A stretch of 64,000 nucleotides of DNA from Akkermansia sp. (GCA_017415995.1 JAFQDN010000050.1:1-64000); one strand, 5' to 3'; shown: positions 41,387 through 50,089, counted from the first letter of the stretch. Notes: generated from the letters alone by a model not told the origin. Numbers and translations are program-made.

Positions 41387-43210
41387 TTAATCCTGCTTCC
41401 TTGCCGGAGCAGTGAATAAGGGGACAACCGGCGCATTTTTGCGATCCTCATCCGTGCACAGGTTCGGGAAAATAGCGGTGCCTGCTGCGGTACAAGGTTG
41501 TTGCTCCGGGAGTGTGGGTTCAAAGTCGTAGCTTGTTACCTGCGGAGTCTCGAACTGTTGGTCGGGTTGTGTTTCCGTGGCCTCCGGTTGGGGGTAAGGC
41601 TCGGTTGTTGTGTCCGGAGTGGGGGCTTCCGGCCTCAAATCGGGGGTTATGGGGACTCGCAGCTCGCTTTGCGGCGTGAGTTCTCCCGCCGGCATGCGGT
41701 AAAGAATCATGGAGTGGTACTTACGCCAGTGGACCACTGTTGCTTGTCTTTCCCGGAACATGCCACCGGAACTTTCATCCGGTTCCATGGAATTGATGGT
41801 CAGAAGCCCGCAGGTTTTCAAACGCCTGTTTTTGCCATCGGGGCGATACGTTTCGTCATAGCTGTAGAGCTTAAAGCCCGGGCGCTCGTGGTCATGCCCG
41901 CGAATGATGAACGACACGGCTCTGCCGGTAAGCTCGTAATGGAGTTTGCGGTAGTCATTAATGTCTTCCGTACCCATCTCGCAGCCGCTTGAGCCACGGT
42001 TCGGAAGTTTCCGGGGGAGGTTTTCCACCAATCGCACCCAAGTGAAATCTTTGCTGCACTTTGCATGCAACGTCCGGGGTATGAGGGTGAATAGGTCAGC
42101 CTTTTCAACCGGGATATCGTTATCCTGCTGCTGCAGATGCTTGCGGAGTTCTTGCTGTAAGTCTGTATGGATGAGCCCGCCGTGTGTGAACAGGATGGAA
42201 TTGTTGTGGTAGGTGCCGCCGATGTTGGAGATTTCGCCCATGCAGGGAGCAATGCGCGCAAACTCTATTGCCGCTGTGGCAATGGTGAGGGCGCAGGAGT
42301 AATCCTGCTCAGCAATGGCGTTCAGCTCGCCTACACTCTCCGATGGTAACACGGATGATGCAAAGCTGCCATCTTCGTTTATGCGCAGGCCAGCATCATG
42401 ATTGCCGCGAATGCAGGTGAGGGAAATCTCGTTGCGCCCGTCCTCCTGCATCATGAGCAGTTGCAGGAATGCCATGATGGTGAATGATTCCGCCCCACGG
42501 TCCAGAATATCGCCGAGCAGGATGATGTGGTGCTTTCCTTGCTTGCTGGCTTCGCCGCTATTCTTCATGTTGTTGCGGGTAACCAAAATCCAGCTCCATA
42601 TTTTGAAGATGGCATCCAATGAGCCGTGAACATCCCCGATAAACCAAAAGTTATCGTCTGCTTTAGCCTGTATGTTAATAGATAATCCGTCCGGCTTGTT
42701 GCTTGCCCATTCTACGAATTGTTCCGCAATCCGGCGCTGGTGGTCGCGATTCCGGAATTTAATGCGCAGCGCATCCAGCATACAGCTGCGGGCGTATCTG
42801 CGGATTTCCTCCAAGGTCGGAGGAGGAGGGGGCTCTGTATGGCCTGATTCCGCTATCATGAACCCCGGGTACGGTGAAAGTAACTCGTCCGGCGTTTCGT
42901 TAGGGGCTACTGCACCCGCCGGATTGACTGCTTTGCTTTCCGCAATAATCAATGGCTGAGGGGGGCGATTATGCGGATCCGTAGGCGGGGGGGGCGGGGG
43001 CACTTCAATAACGCGTCTTTCCTCTTGTATGATGGGTTGTTCTTGTTGCAGAGGTTGCTGCGGTAACTTAGGCGGAGGATACCGGAGGAAGCCGGGGCCC
43101 GTTTGCGTTACGGTGCGCACGGGATGTTCCGCTAACGATACGCAGGGATATGGCTTTTGTTCCGGGAGTGCACCGGGAACGGGTGGCGGCGTTTTTCCTT
43201 GATATGGCAT
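41387..43210 (-). CDS. PPP-family protein phosphatase with proline-rich tails
   Basis: A 607-residue protein. Residues about 1-135 are a proline-rich tail. Residues about 180-480 are a metallophosphoesterase of the PPP (PP1/PP2A-like) family: GDVHG (192-196), GDILDRG (233-239), RGNHD (268-272), LFTHGG and the late IIRGHDH, the set of metal ligands of the family. The C-terminal tail is again Pro/Thr-rich and carries TDEDRKNAPVVPLF, shared with the small protein at 39011-39403. It most likely reverses the phosphorylation made by the adjacent kinase. The usual phosphatase of TerY-type modules is PP2C, so this is a different solution. Confidence 0.85.
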   Translation of the reverse strand: MPYQGKTPPPVPGALPEQKPYPCVSLAEHPVRTVTQTGPGFLRYPPPKLPQQPLQQEQPIIQEERRVIEVPPPPPPTDPHNRPPQPLIIAESKAVNPAGAVAPNETPDELLSPYPGFMIAESGHTEPPPPPTLEEIRRYARSCMLDALRIKFRNRDHQRRIAEQFVEWASNKPDGLSINIQAKADDNFWFIGDVHGSLDAIFKIWSWILVTRNNMKNSGEASKQGKHHIILLGDILDRGAESFTIMAFLQLLMMQEDGRNEISLTCIRGNHDAGLRINEDGSFASSVLPSESVGELNAIAEQDYSCALTIATAAIEFARIAPCMGEISNIGGTYHNNSILFTHGGLIHTDLQQELRKHLQQQDNDIPVEKADLFTLIPRTLHAKCSKDFTWVRLVENLPRKLPNRGSSGCEMGTEDINDYRKLHYELTGRAVSFIIRGHDHERPGFKLYSYDETYRPDGKNRRLKTCGLLTINSMEPDESSGGMFRERQATVVHWRKYHSMILYRMPAGELTPQSELRVPITPDLRPEAPTPDTTTEPYPQPEATETQPDQQFETPQVTSYDFEPTLPEQQPCTAAGTAIFPNLCTDEDRKNAPVVPLFTAPARKQD

Positions 43211-43267
43211 TTCTGAAAATTCGCTTGTTAGGAGTTATGCAAATAAGGGAAGGAAAATATATGAAGC

Positions 43268-43332
43268 GGTACGGAGATTGTCCCTACGGAAGATTGCGTG
43301 GAAAACCGTGATGCGGAATCAATCTCCGTACC
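43268..43332. repeat. 65-bp palindromic element, copy B
   Basis: GGTACGGAGATTG (43268-43280) pairs with CAATCTCCGTACC (43320-43332). The interior shares GGAAGATTGCGTGGAAA with copy A at 46381-46445. It lies in the 143-bp gap between the kinase and phosphatase genes, so it would be part of their mRNA. Confidence 0.75.
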
Positions 43333-43353
43333 GAAATCATGTTCAAACCCGGG

Positions 43354-44673
43354 TTACTTAAAGGAGACCTCCAGCTTCATGGCTGTTTTGCCGGACGTTT
43401 TACCGACGAGGCAAATGTAGTCACCTTCTGCAAGTTTTGTTTCTCCGGTTATGGGGGTGCCGTTTACTCCCGTCAGGTTGCGGGTGGTGGAAGAAATCGG
43501 CTTGACGAACCAATCCTGCGCCTTGCGCTCTATGCGGAATTGTGATTTCTCGCAGAACTTGGATTGTGAGGAGATGTTCGCCAATGTCAGAGCCCCTAAA
43601 TCCATGCTGAGTTTGAACTCCATACTGCCGGAGTCTCCCTTGAGCACCAAGGTGGAGGGTGGGGGCTTCGGGGGATTTATCGGTCGCTTCGTTTTCTCCC
43701 GCTCGGAGGTGTCCTTGGGCGGATTTGGTTGGGGGGCGGATGTTGCTTTGTCCAAGGAGAGCAGGGACCGATGCAGTTGTTCACACGTGGGGCGTTTGCC
43801 GGCCGTCGGGTTAAAGCAACTCTCAATCAGCTTCGCGTATTCATCAGCGTTTTTCTCGGAGTCTCCCAGTGTACCCATCAGCTGCACCGGCATGAATCGC
43901 TTGCCCGCAAATACGGCTTTCTTGTACTCTTCCGCTCCTTTTTCATTGGCTGAGGCAAAGGGATGGATTCCCCCCAACAGCTCCGCCAAGATAATACCGA
44001 TGGTGAACACATCGGACGCAGTGGTCGGGGTAGTACCGTTAAGGTGTTCCGGCGAGAAATAGCCGGGAGTTCCGGTATAGCCTGTTTTATCCTCACCGCG
44101 GGTCCACGGCGCTTGCACATGCTCAATAATGGAGAAGTCCATATCAATCATGCGTGGCAGCAAGCCCATGTTACTGCTGGAATCCGGCAGCATTTGGATG
44201 TTTTCCGGTTTGAGGTCGCAGTGAACAATGCCTGCGGCATGAATTCGCTTCATGGCTGCCAAGAAAACCTTGGCCATCTTTTTACGCAAATCCCACTCCA
44301 GCTCTCCGCTATCCAGCAGTTTTCTCATATCGTACCCGCCATTGATGAACTCATAGGTGGAGAAGAAGAACTCCGTCGGGCACATGCCGGGTTTCGGGTT
44401 TGCGGTGAAGAGGTCATTGGCAAGCACGCAGTACTGCTGTGCCGCTGAGTCCTCCAAGCGTTTGTTGAGCGTTTCTACATATTGGAGAAACTGCTCGTAC
44501 CAAGAAACCGTCGGGGTGGGTGATTTGTAGTATTTCAGGAATACTACTCTGCCGTTTTTGGTGTCGCTGGCTTTGAGAGCCCATGACATGTTGCCCTCAG
44601 TAATGAGCTCTTCCAGCTTGTAACTGCTGCGCTTGCCTTTGATGACAGAACCTAATTTCGGGGTCGGAGGCAT
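43354..44673 (-). CDS. Ser/Thr protein kinase with C-terminal FHA-like domain
   Basis: A 439-residue protein. Residues about 15-300 are a Hanks-type kinase: the ATP lysine is K47 in VVFLKYYK, the catalytic loop is HCDLKPEN (151-158, D153), the metal site is MDFS (D179, DFS instead of DFG), and GTPGYFSPEH closes the activation segment. The glycine-rich loop is degenerate (EGNMSWALKA). A proline-rich linker (about 312-340) leads to an FHA-like domain (about 345-439) homologous to the C-terminus of the 150-residue zinc-ribbon protein. It sits directly after two vWA genes, the order typical of TerY-type phosphorylation modules. Confidence 0.85.
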   Translation of the reverse strand: MPPTPKLGSVIKGKRSSYKLEELITEGNMSWALKASDTKNGRVVFLKYYKSPTPTVSWYEQFLQYVETLNKRLEDSAAQQYCVLANDLFTANPKPGMCPTEFFFSTYEFINGGYDMRKLLDSGELEWDLRKKMAKVFLAAMKRIHAAGIVHCDLKPENIQMLPDSSSNMGLLPRMIDMDFSIIEHVQAPWTRGEDKTGYTGTPGYFSPEHLNGTTPTTASDVFTIGIILAELLGGIHPFASANEKGAEEYKKAVFAGKRFMPVQLMGTLGDSEKNADEYAKLIESCFNPTAGKRPTCEQLHRSLLSLDKATSAPQPNPPKDTSEREKTKRPINPPKPPPSTLVLKGDSGSMEFKLSMDLGALTLANISSQSKFCEKSQFRIERKAQDWFVKPISSTTRNLTGVNGTPITGETKLAEGDYICLVGKTSGKTAMKLEVSFK

Positions 44674-44697
44674 AATTCAGAATGTAGTAGCTGCCAA

Positions 44698-45453
44698 TTA
44701 ATCATTTGTCCACGTCACATCAGAGACGCCGACCCATTCCAACTGGTCATAGGTAGGCATGGGAGTCGTGGTGCCTCCTTCGTAGGACTGTGATACGGAA
44801 ACGGAGCGCCCGATGGTTTGCAACATCTTGCTGAAATCTACCGTGCGCAAGCCATCATCTGATTCTGAAATATCAGAGTACTCGCAGCGATCCACCATGG
44901 AAAGCTTGTAAAGTGCCGGGCTCTCCGGGGCGATGATGAACAGCTTAACGCGCTTCTTCATAATCTTGCTGATGATGTCGTCCAGCTTGCAAATCTGATC
45001 TTCTACGCAAATGCCTGTCTCGATGGGTTCATCCGTCAGCAAAACCACAACTCTGTGGCAGTCCGAGGAGGCGCGCCACGGGAAATCCAACGCGATGTCG
45101 AGCGCGAGCAGTTGCATTTCTTCTCCCTCCAATGGCTCCTTCCCTAAGGCTTCCTTAAATGCCCTGACGTCTTGAGAGAAAAACATTCCCGGCTCAGGAT
45201 TATGGTATATGCTGTTAACCAGCGGTACGCCACTCGTTTTGATAGAGTTGAAGTGGTGTACCGCGCTTCCGTCACTTTGTATGGAATTGTGGAACGCTAA
45301 GAAGTCAAAGCGGACATCCCAGTACGATTGCCCATCACTCTTGAGCCCTTCCAAAAGTTTTTCCAAATTGCTGATGATAGCATCGCGGCAAGGTTGCATG
45401 GAACCTGAGGTGTCGATGCAAAAGACAATATCTGCACAGTTTCTTCCGGCCAT
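44698..45453 (-). CDS. vWA-domain protein, TerY-like (second of two)
   Basis: A 251-residue von Willebrand factor A protein. The metal-ion-dependent adhesion site is visible as FCIDTSGSMQP (DxSxS) near residue 12, with RFDFLAFHNS and VVVLLTDEPIETG providing the Thr and Asp ligands. There is no signal peptide. It resembles TerY, a cytoplasmic vWA protein that acts with a kinase and a phosphatase. It lies 24 bp before the kinase and 29 bp after another vWA gene; the two differ clearly outside the site and may form a pair. Confidence 0.85.
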   Translation of the reverse strand: MAGRNCADIVFCIDTSGSMQPCRDAIISNLEKLLEGLKSDGQSYWDVRFDFLAFHNSIQSDGSAVHHFNSIKTSGVPLVNSIYHNPEPGMFFSQDVRAFKEALGKEPLEGEEMQLLALDIALDFPWRASSDCHRVVVLLTDEPIETGICVEDQICKLDDIISKIMKKRVKLFIIAPESPALYKLSMVDRCEYSDISESDDGLRTVDFSKMLQTIGRSVSVSQSYEGGTTTPMPTYDQLEWVGVSDVTWTND

Positions 45454-45482
45454 ATCCGTGTGTTGTGTTTGGTTAGTTGTTA

Positions 45483-46232
45483 TCAGAGTTCCTCTACATC
45501 CGCTGCACCGGACTGGGAAATGGACTTAGCCAAGAGTTCCAGTGTCTTGTTGAAGTTCTGCGGGTTGCTTACGTATTCAGCCACTGCTTTTTGCGTGCCT
45601 TTCATGTCGCCTTCCGGGACTTCAATTGCTTCGTAAGTGCATTTGTCTAAGCTGGAAAGCTCATAGTGGCAGGGCATTTCCGGGGCAAAGAGGCTCAGGC
45701 GGATACGCTCTTGCTGCAGTATGGGAATGAGATCCTGCACGGTTGCTCCGCTATTCTCCATTTTCGGGTGGTATGAGGCATCTGTCAGCACGACAACACA
45801 GCGTGCAGCCTCACTTGCGTAACGCCATTTGCCGGGCTCCATCGGGGCGTTTTTTTCGGTTTTACCGCGGTTGACAACGTAGTAGAGAGCATCCAGCAGG
45901 GATTCCGGTTCATCGCCGCCACCCTCTGCCACCAATGCTCCGAGCTGGGAGTCCAAGGTTGCAACATCGTCCGTGAAATCGTGCATGATAAGCCATTCCT
46001 TGCCGAATTTCGGTTCATAGGTAATGTCGCGGTATGCGCAGATGCTGGCTCTCCAGTTTTCAATGCGTATGCCTCCATTACTTTCCGGTGAGGTGAGAGA
46101 GTTGATGAAATGACGAATGCCGTTCTTAACGGCGTCAATACAGGGCTGCATTGAGCCCGTGGCATCCAATAGGAAGCAAATGTCCACTACGCCTTTGGGC
46201 TTGAGATTTTGTGTTGTCTGATATTGTTCCAT
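45483..46232 (-). CDS. vWA-domain protein, TerY-like (first of two)
   Basis: A 249-residue vWA protein and first gene of the kinase locus. The MIDAS motif is LLDATGSMQP (about 22-31), followed by ICAYRDI, a Gly-rich loop LVAEGGGDEPESLLDAL holding the Thr-equivalent region, and CVVVLTDASYHP. The pattern 'GGGDEPES' is frequent in vWA proteins linked to kinases. No export signal is present. It probably acts as a metal-dependent protein-interaction module with the second vWA protein. A palindromic element lies about 150 bp upstream (46381-46445). Confidence 0.85.
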   Translation of the reverse strand: MEQYQTTQNLKPKGVVDICFLLDATGSMQPCIDAVKNGIRHFINSLTSPESNGGIRIENWRASICAYRDITYEPKFGKEWLIMHDFTDDVATLDSQLGALVAEGGGDEPESLLDALYYVVNRGKTEKNAPMEPGKWRYASEAARCVVVLTDASYHPKMENSGATVQDLIPILQQERIRLSLFAPEMPCHYELSSLDKCTYEAIEVPEGDMKGTQKAVAEYVSNPQNFNKTLELLAKSISQSGAADVEEL

Positions 46233-46787
46233 GGTGGTACGATGTATGTGCGCGGTTAATCCTCACTTAATCCGTGTGAGATGTGGTGCCTGTTTTTTAT
46301 TGACTTTAGGCTGAGTCGTTTGTGGCGCGATGAATGAGTGAAGGCATCACACTGTTCCTCACTCACGCATCAAAAGAGACGGTACGGAGGGGTGCCTTCC
46401 GGAAGAATGCGTGGAAATCCGAAAAAGCGTACCGCCCTCCGTACCGAAATTTTTTTGCGTGGAAATCAATTAGATTGCCACGCACTATCATGCGCTTTTT
46501 ATCGAAAAAGTCAAGCGTAAATATTAAAAAGAATATAAAAGATTATCGCAAGTGTAGCCTTTGCAGCTAAGTAGGGAGGAAATGTAGCGTTGCTGCTGAG
46601 CTTATTGCGTGTATAGGGTAGGGAGGCTGTAAAGATTGAAAAAAATTATATTGCTGTGTATTTTCTGCTATGAGGGTAAGAGAAAAGCTGTTAATGTCGG
46701 TGTGCTGTGGTAAAATGATTATTTTGGAATGCTGATATTTCCGGCTGTGGAGATGCATTTTTAGGATGGTGCATTGCTTGTGGACAC
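46233..46787. other. Upstream region of the vWA/kinase locus
   Basis: About 550 bp without a supported gene. It contains palindromic element A at 46381-46445 and a second GCGTGGAAATC copy just beyond it (46457-46467). No convincing -35/-10 pair for the vWA gene was found; TACATC eight bases before its ATG is the best -10 candidate. Confidence 0.5.
46381..46445. repeat. 65-bp palindromic element, copy A
   Basis: GGTACGGAGGG (46381-46391) pairs with CCCTCCGTACC (46435-46445). It is the same length as copy B (43268-43332) and matches it at roughly 45 of 65 positions by eye, best at the ends and in the GGAAGA(A/T)TGCGTGGAAA core. Confidence 0.75.
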
Positions 46788-46820
46788 GAAAAAAACACCC
46801 TGAGTACGAGCTCAGGGTGT
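46788..46820 (-). terminator. Terminator after the Gly/Tyr-rich lipoprotein
   Basis: ACACCCTGAG (46795-46804) pairs with CTCAGGGTGT (46811-46820); on the minus strand the stem is followed by seven to eight T. Confidence 0.9.
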
Positions 46821-46849
46821 AGGAGGGAGATTTTTTTGCAAGGAGCGAA

Positions 46850-47140
46850 TTAGTAGCCGTAGTTGCTGTACCCACCGCCGTAACCGCCACCGTAGCTGCT
46901 GTTATAACCACCACCGTAGTTGGTATTGTATCTTTCACGCTCATTCTGTTGACGGTTGTAATTGCTGTATCCTCGTGCAGCGGCTCCGCCCAGGGCTCCA
47001 TAATTGTAAGAGCGGGGGGCGGCTTTGCCTGATGATTTGCTGACGGCGCGAGCTACTTTTGCTCCCGGACAGGAGGTGAGCGATGTAGCGCACAGGACGG
47101 CACATGCGCAAATTGCTGAATATTTGATGAGAGACTTCAT
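46850..47140 (-). CDS. Small lipoprotein with Gly/Tyr-rich tail
   Basis: A 96-residue protein with a lipoprotein signal (CACAVLCATSLTSC, lipobox LTSC with Cys24). The mature part has a basic segment (AKVARAVSKSSGKAAPRS) and a tail of repeated GGGY/SYGG units (YGGGYNSSYGGGYGGGY). Such tails are flexible and can self-associate; the function is unknown. It is monocistronic with a strong terminator, and it is not obviously linked to the kinase locus beside it. Confidence 0.75.
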   Translation of the reverse strand: MKSLIKYSAICACAVLCATSLTSCPGAKVARAVSKSSGKAAPRSYNYGALGGAAARGYSNYNRQQNERERYNTNYGGGYNSSYGGGYGGGYSNYGY

Positions 47141-47367
47141 GTTGTGAAAATGCGATTGTTCATGTCGCAGCGCGGATGATAGAGATAAAAATCGCCGCTG
47201 TCAAGTAAAATGTAATAGAAATGATACGGGAAATGGGGTGGCCGGCGTTAGTGGCGCTTGATGTGTCAGATTCCTCGAAATGCCGTTGATAGCGCGCTTG
47301 GACGGTAGGAAGAGTTGTTATTGGCTTGGTATTGCGTCAGTATGTCAGTGTAGGTCAGGCTTACCAC

Positions 47368-47396
47368 TTGACGCGGTAACGCACATTTGCTAGTGT
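47368..47396 (+). promoter_or_regulatory. Promoter of the ankyrin-like/dGTPase operon, leaderless type
   Basis: TTGACG (47368-47373) and TAGTGT (47391-47396), 17-bp spacing; the ATG at 47404 is 7 bp after the -10 box. Confidence 0.65.
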
Positions 47397-47403
47397 GGAT
47401 GGC

Positions 47404-48798
47404 ATGACTTACTGGATAGTTGCGATCACTCTCACCGCAATACTTGTGGCTTGGTATATGTGGAGCGGCAAGAGCTCAAAAGCAGTGGATGCGATGGATG
47501 CTGCGATATGTGCCGGGGATGAGGAGGCGTTGTCGCGATTATTGAAAGAACACCCTGAGGTAGTAGCGGAGCTGAATGATGTTACCTTTTTGCTGATGAA
47601 ATCCGTACTGATGAACCGGCCGGGGATGGTGCAGGAGGTGTTGGATATGGGGCATCGCGGGCGTGATTTGCAGCAGTGCGCCTTGCTGCATGATGTTAAC
47701 TTGCTGAATTTGGCGATAGAAAAAGCGGATGCGGATGTGTTGCGCATGCTGCTTGTGGCCGGGATGGATGTCGGGGCGGAGACCGTAGCCCCTGTGTTGG
47801 TATGCTACAGTGAGGGCAAGCCTGAGCATTTGCGGGTGTTGGAGATGTTTGAAGCCACCACTATAGGAGCGGAGCAGAATGAAACCCGCCTGACGCCCTT
47901 GCATGTGGCTTCTGTTGCGTTTTCAGAAAATGCGGAAGCAATTTTGCAGATGGTCGGCCGGCTGTTGGAGGCCGGAGCTGATGTCAATGCGATGACGACA
48001 GGTGGCAATACGCCGTTAGATGCAGTGTTGGATGAAACACGCGACGGAGCAGGGGATTCCTCGGCTCTGGTGGAGTTATTGCGCCAACACGGCGGGGTTA
48101 CAGGACGCAGTTTGCGTGTGCCGAATGCTGCGTATACCGGTTGCGTGTATTTGGCTTCCTCTTTGGAGAACTTGCCCGCGGTGGAGCTTCCCGATGGGGT
48201 GCGGATGCAATTAATCAATGCGCCGGTGGGTAAAGAATTGCCGCTGGAAGGGATGGAGTTTTTTGGGGTGACGGATGCGGAGCTCGGTAAGATAAAAGCG
48301 CACAAGGCACATGTGCAGGTGTCGGTGAGTGGCGCGCACGGAGAAGACCCGTTGGCAGTGGCAAAGCGTTGCGTTGTGGCGCTATACCGGATTGCTGAGC
48401 AAACGGATTGCGTGGCTGTTCAGTTGGGAGATTCGATTGTGGTGGAGGATGATTACCACTTGGAGGATGATGCCCCGTGTAATCCTATGCTTTACGCGCC
48501 GGTAAAGTTGGGTAGGGTCGAGAATAAGTATATTGTGATGGATACGGATGGCTTGGCGGTTTTCGGGCTTTCCGAGGTGGAGTTGGTGATGGAGCAAAAG
48601 CTTCTCAAGAAGAATAAGAAGCTGAACTTGATGGAGCTCATATGGAATTTGCGGGGGGTGGCATCAGCCGGCGTTTCTGCTTGGGAAAACGGACATACCG
48701 CCTCCGTAAACGGAGTGTTTTGCCGTATTTTTCAGGGAAAACATGCCTTGACCGAAAAGGAAGGCATTATCTTTTATGCTGATGACTATGAACGCTGA
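47404..48798 (+). CDS. Membrane-anchored ankyrin-repeat-like protein
   Basis: A 464-residue protein with an N-terminal membrane helix (YWIVAITLTAILVAWYMW). Residues about 35-240 contain ankyrin-like repeats: DAAICAGDEEALSRLLKEHP, LLNLAIEKADADVLRMLLVA, LTPLHVASVAFSENAEAIL and NTPLDAVLDETRDGAGDSS. The C-terminal half (about 250-464), with VELPDGVRMQLINAPVG and IAEQTDCVAVQLGDSIVVED, is unrecognised. It probably mediates protein contacts at the membrane. The start at 47404 follows the promoter pattern. Its stop abuts the dGTPase gene, so both are cotranscribed. Confidence 0.7.
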   Translation: MTYWIVAITLTAILVAWYMWSGKSSKAVDAMDAAICAGDEEALSRLLKEHPEVVAELNDVTFLLMKSVLMNRPGMVQEVLDMGHRGRDLQQCALLHDVNLLNLAIEKADADVLRMLLVAGMDVGAETVAPVLVCYSEGKPEHLRVLEMFEATTIGAEQNETRLTPLHVASVAFSENAEAILQMVGRLLEAGADVNAMTTGGNTPLDAVLDETRDGAGDSSALVELLRQHGGVTGRSLRVPNAAYTGCVYLASSLENLPAVELPDGVRMQLINAPVGKELPLEGMEFFGVTDAELGKIKAHKAHVQVSVSGAHGEDPLAVAKRCVVALYRIAEQTDCVAVQLGDSIVVEDDYHLEDDAPCNPMLYAPVKLGRVENKYIVMDTDGLAVFGLSEVELVMEQKLLKKNKKLNLMELIWNLRGVASAGVSAWENGHTASVNGVFCRIFQGKHALTEKEGIIFYADDYER

Positions 48799-48807
48799 AT
48801 GTGCCGT

Positions 48808-50073
48808 ATGAACTGGGAACAACTTTTAAACGCTCAACGTCTGAGCTATCCGCAGACTGCGGATTCAACGCGCTCGGCATTTCATCGGGATTATGGCCGT
48901 GTGTTATACTCCAGCGCTTTCCGCCGCTTGCAAGATAAGACTCAGGTGTTTCCGTTGGGCCGTAATGATTATGTGCGCACGCGCCTTACGCACAGTTTGG
49001 AGGTGTCCAATGTAGGGCGTTCCTTAGCCATGGAGTTGGCGTCGGTTGTGGAGGCTCGCAAGGAGGATGTGCCCGGGTTGGCATCGGCTGTCGGAGATAT
49101 TGTGGCGACCGCTTGTTTGGCGCACGATATCGGCAACCCTCCGTTCGGGCATTCCGGTGAAAATGCCATTGAGGAGGCTGTGCGTGATGCTGTTGCCTCC
49201 GGAATTTGCGCTGAGGAGTTTGCCGATTTTCGTTTTGAGGGTAATGCTCAAGGATTTCGCTTGCTGACGCGTACTTGTGACCCCATACGCGGCAAGGGCT
49301 TGGATTTGACAGCTGCTACGTTGGCTGCGTTTGCAAAATATCCCTGCCCGGAGAAGGGGTATTACAAAAAGTTCGGTATCAATGCTGAGGATATAGACAC
49401 TTTTCAGGAAGTTGCGACCTTGTGTGGCTTGCCGAAACCGGCAGAAAATACTTGGGCTCGGCATCCGCTGGCGTTTTTGATGGAGGCTGCAGATGACGTT
49501 AGCTACCTTATCGCGGACATGGAAGATGCCTTTATCTCCAAAATCATCAGTTATGACGATACGGTGGAACAGCTTGCTCATTTGGTGGGGTTTGATGCCC
49601 GCGTACGGGACAGTATTCGCAAGGAATGTGTGCGCAGCGGAGCCGAAGCTGCAGTTCGGTATGCTCGCGCACGCGCCATCGGTGCATGCATTGGGAATTT
49701 GCGGGATGCCATTGAGGAACAGTATGAAAACATGATGAACGGCACGTTGCGTGCCAGCCTGATGAGCTCTTCCTGCATGGCTGCTGCGTATGCCGATGTG
49801 CAGGAGTTTTCCAAAAATCGCATATACAGCCACGAAAGTGTGGTGAAGATAGAAATTACCGGTTTTAACGTCATCAAAACGCTCATGGAGCTTTTCCTGA
49901 AGTGGGTGCAGAATCCTAAGCTCTCGCTTAGCCGCAAGATAGAAGCCGTGTTACATGCCGATGCACAGCAGGCACACTGCCGTGGGTACAGATTCCGGCA
50001 TGTGGTGGATTATATTTCCGGCATGACGGACTCTTTTGCGCTCCAGACCTACAATACCTTGTTCGGGAAGTAA
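48808..50073 (+). CDS. dgt: Deoxyguanosinetriphosphate triphosphohydrolase-like HD protein
   Basis: A 421-residue HD-domain dNTPase that splits dNTPs to nucleoside and triphosphate, controlling nucleotide pools. Features: YSSAFRRLQDKTQVFPLG, RTRLTHSLEVSNVGRSLA (first His), CLAHDIGNPPFGHSGE (the HD pair), FEGNAQGFRLLTR and the late Asp in EAADDVSYLIADMEDA. The start MNWEQLLNAQRL at 48808 fits the family; an ATG at 48799 directly after the upstream stop would add three residues. Such enzymes can also act in phage defence, but here it looks like an ordinary housekeeping gene. Confidence 0.92.
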   Translation: MNWEQLLNAQRLSYPQTADSTRSAFHRDYGRVLYSSAFRRLQDKTQVFPLGRNDYVRTRLTHSLEVSNVGRSLAMELASVVEARKEDVPGLASAVGDIVATACLAHDIGNPPFGHSGENAIEEAVRDAVASGICAEEFADFRFEGNAQGFRLLTRTCDPIRGKGLDLTAATLAAFAKYPCPEKGYYKKFGINAEDIDTFQEVATLCGLPKPAENTWARHPLAFLMEAADDVSYLIADMEDAFISKIISYDDTVEQLAHLVGFDARVRDSIRKECVRSGAEAAVRYARARAIGACIGNLRDAIEEQYENMMNGTLRASLMSSSCMAAAYADVQEFSKNRIYSHESVVKIEITGFNVIKTLMELFLKWVQNPKLSLSRKIEAVLHADAQQAHCRGYRFRHVVDYISGMTDSFALQTYNTLFGK

Positions 50074-50089
50074 GCCCCGCGCGTCAATA

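Noticed and set aside
46233..46849. Possible CRISPR or tandem array in the long intergenic region
   Set aside because: Only one palindrome and one short repeated 11-mer are present; there are no regularly spaced repeats.
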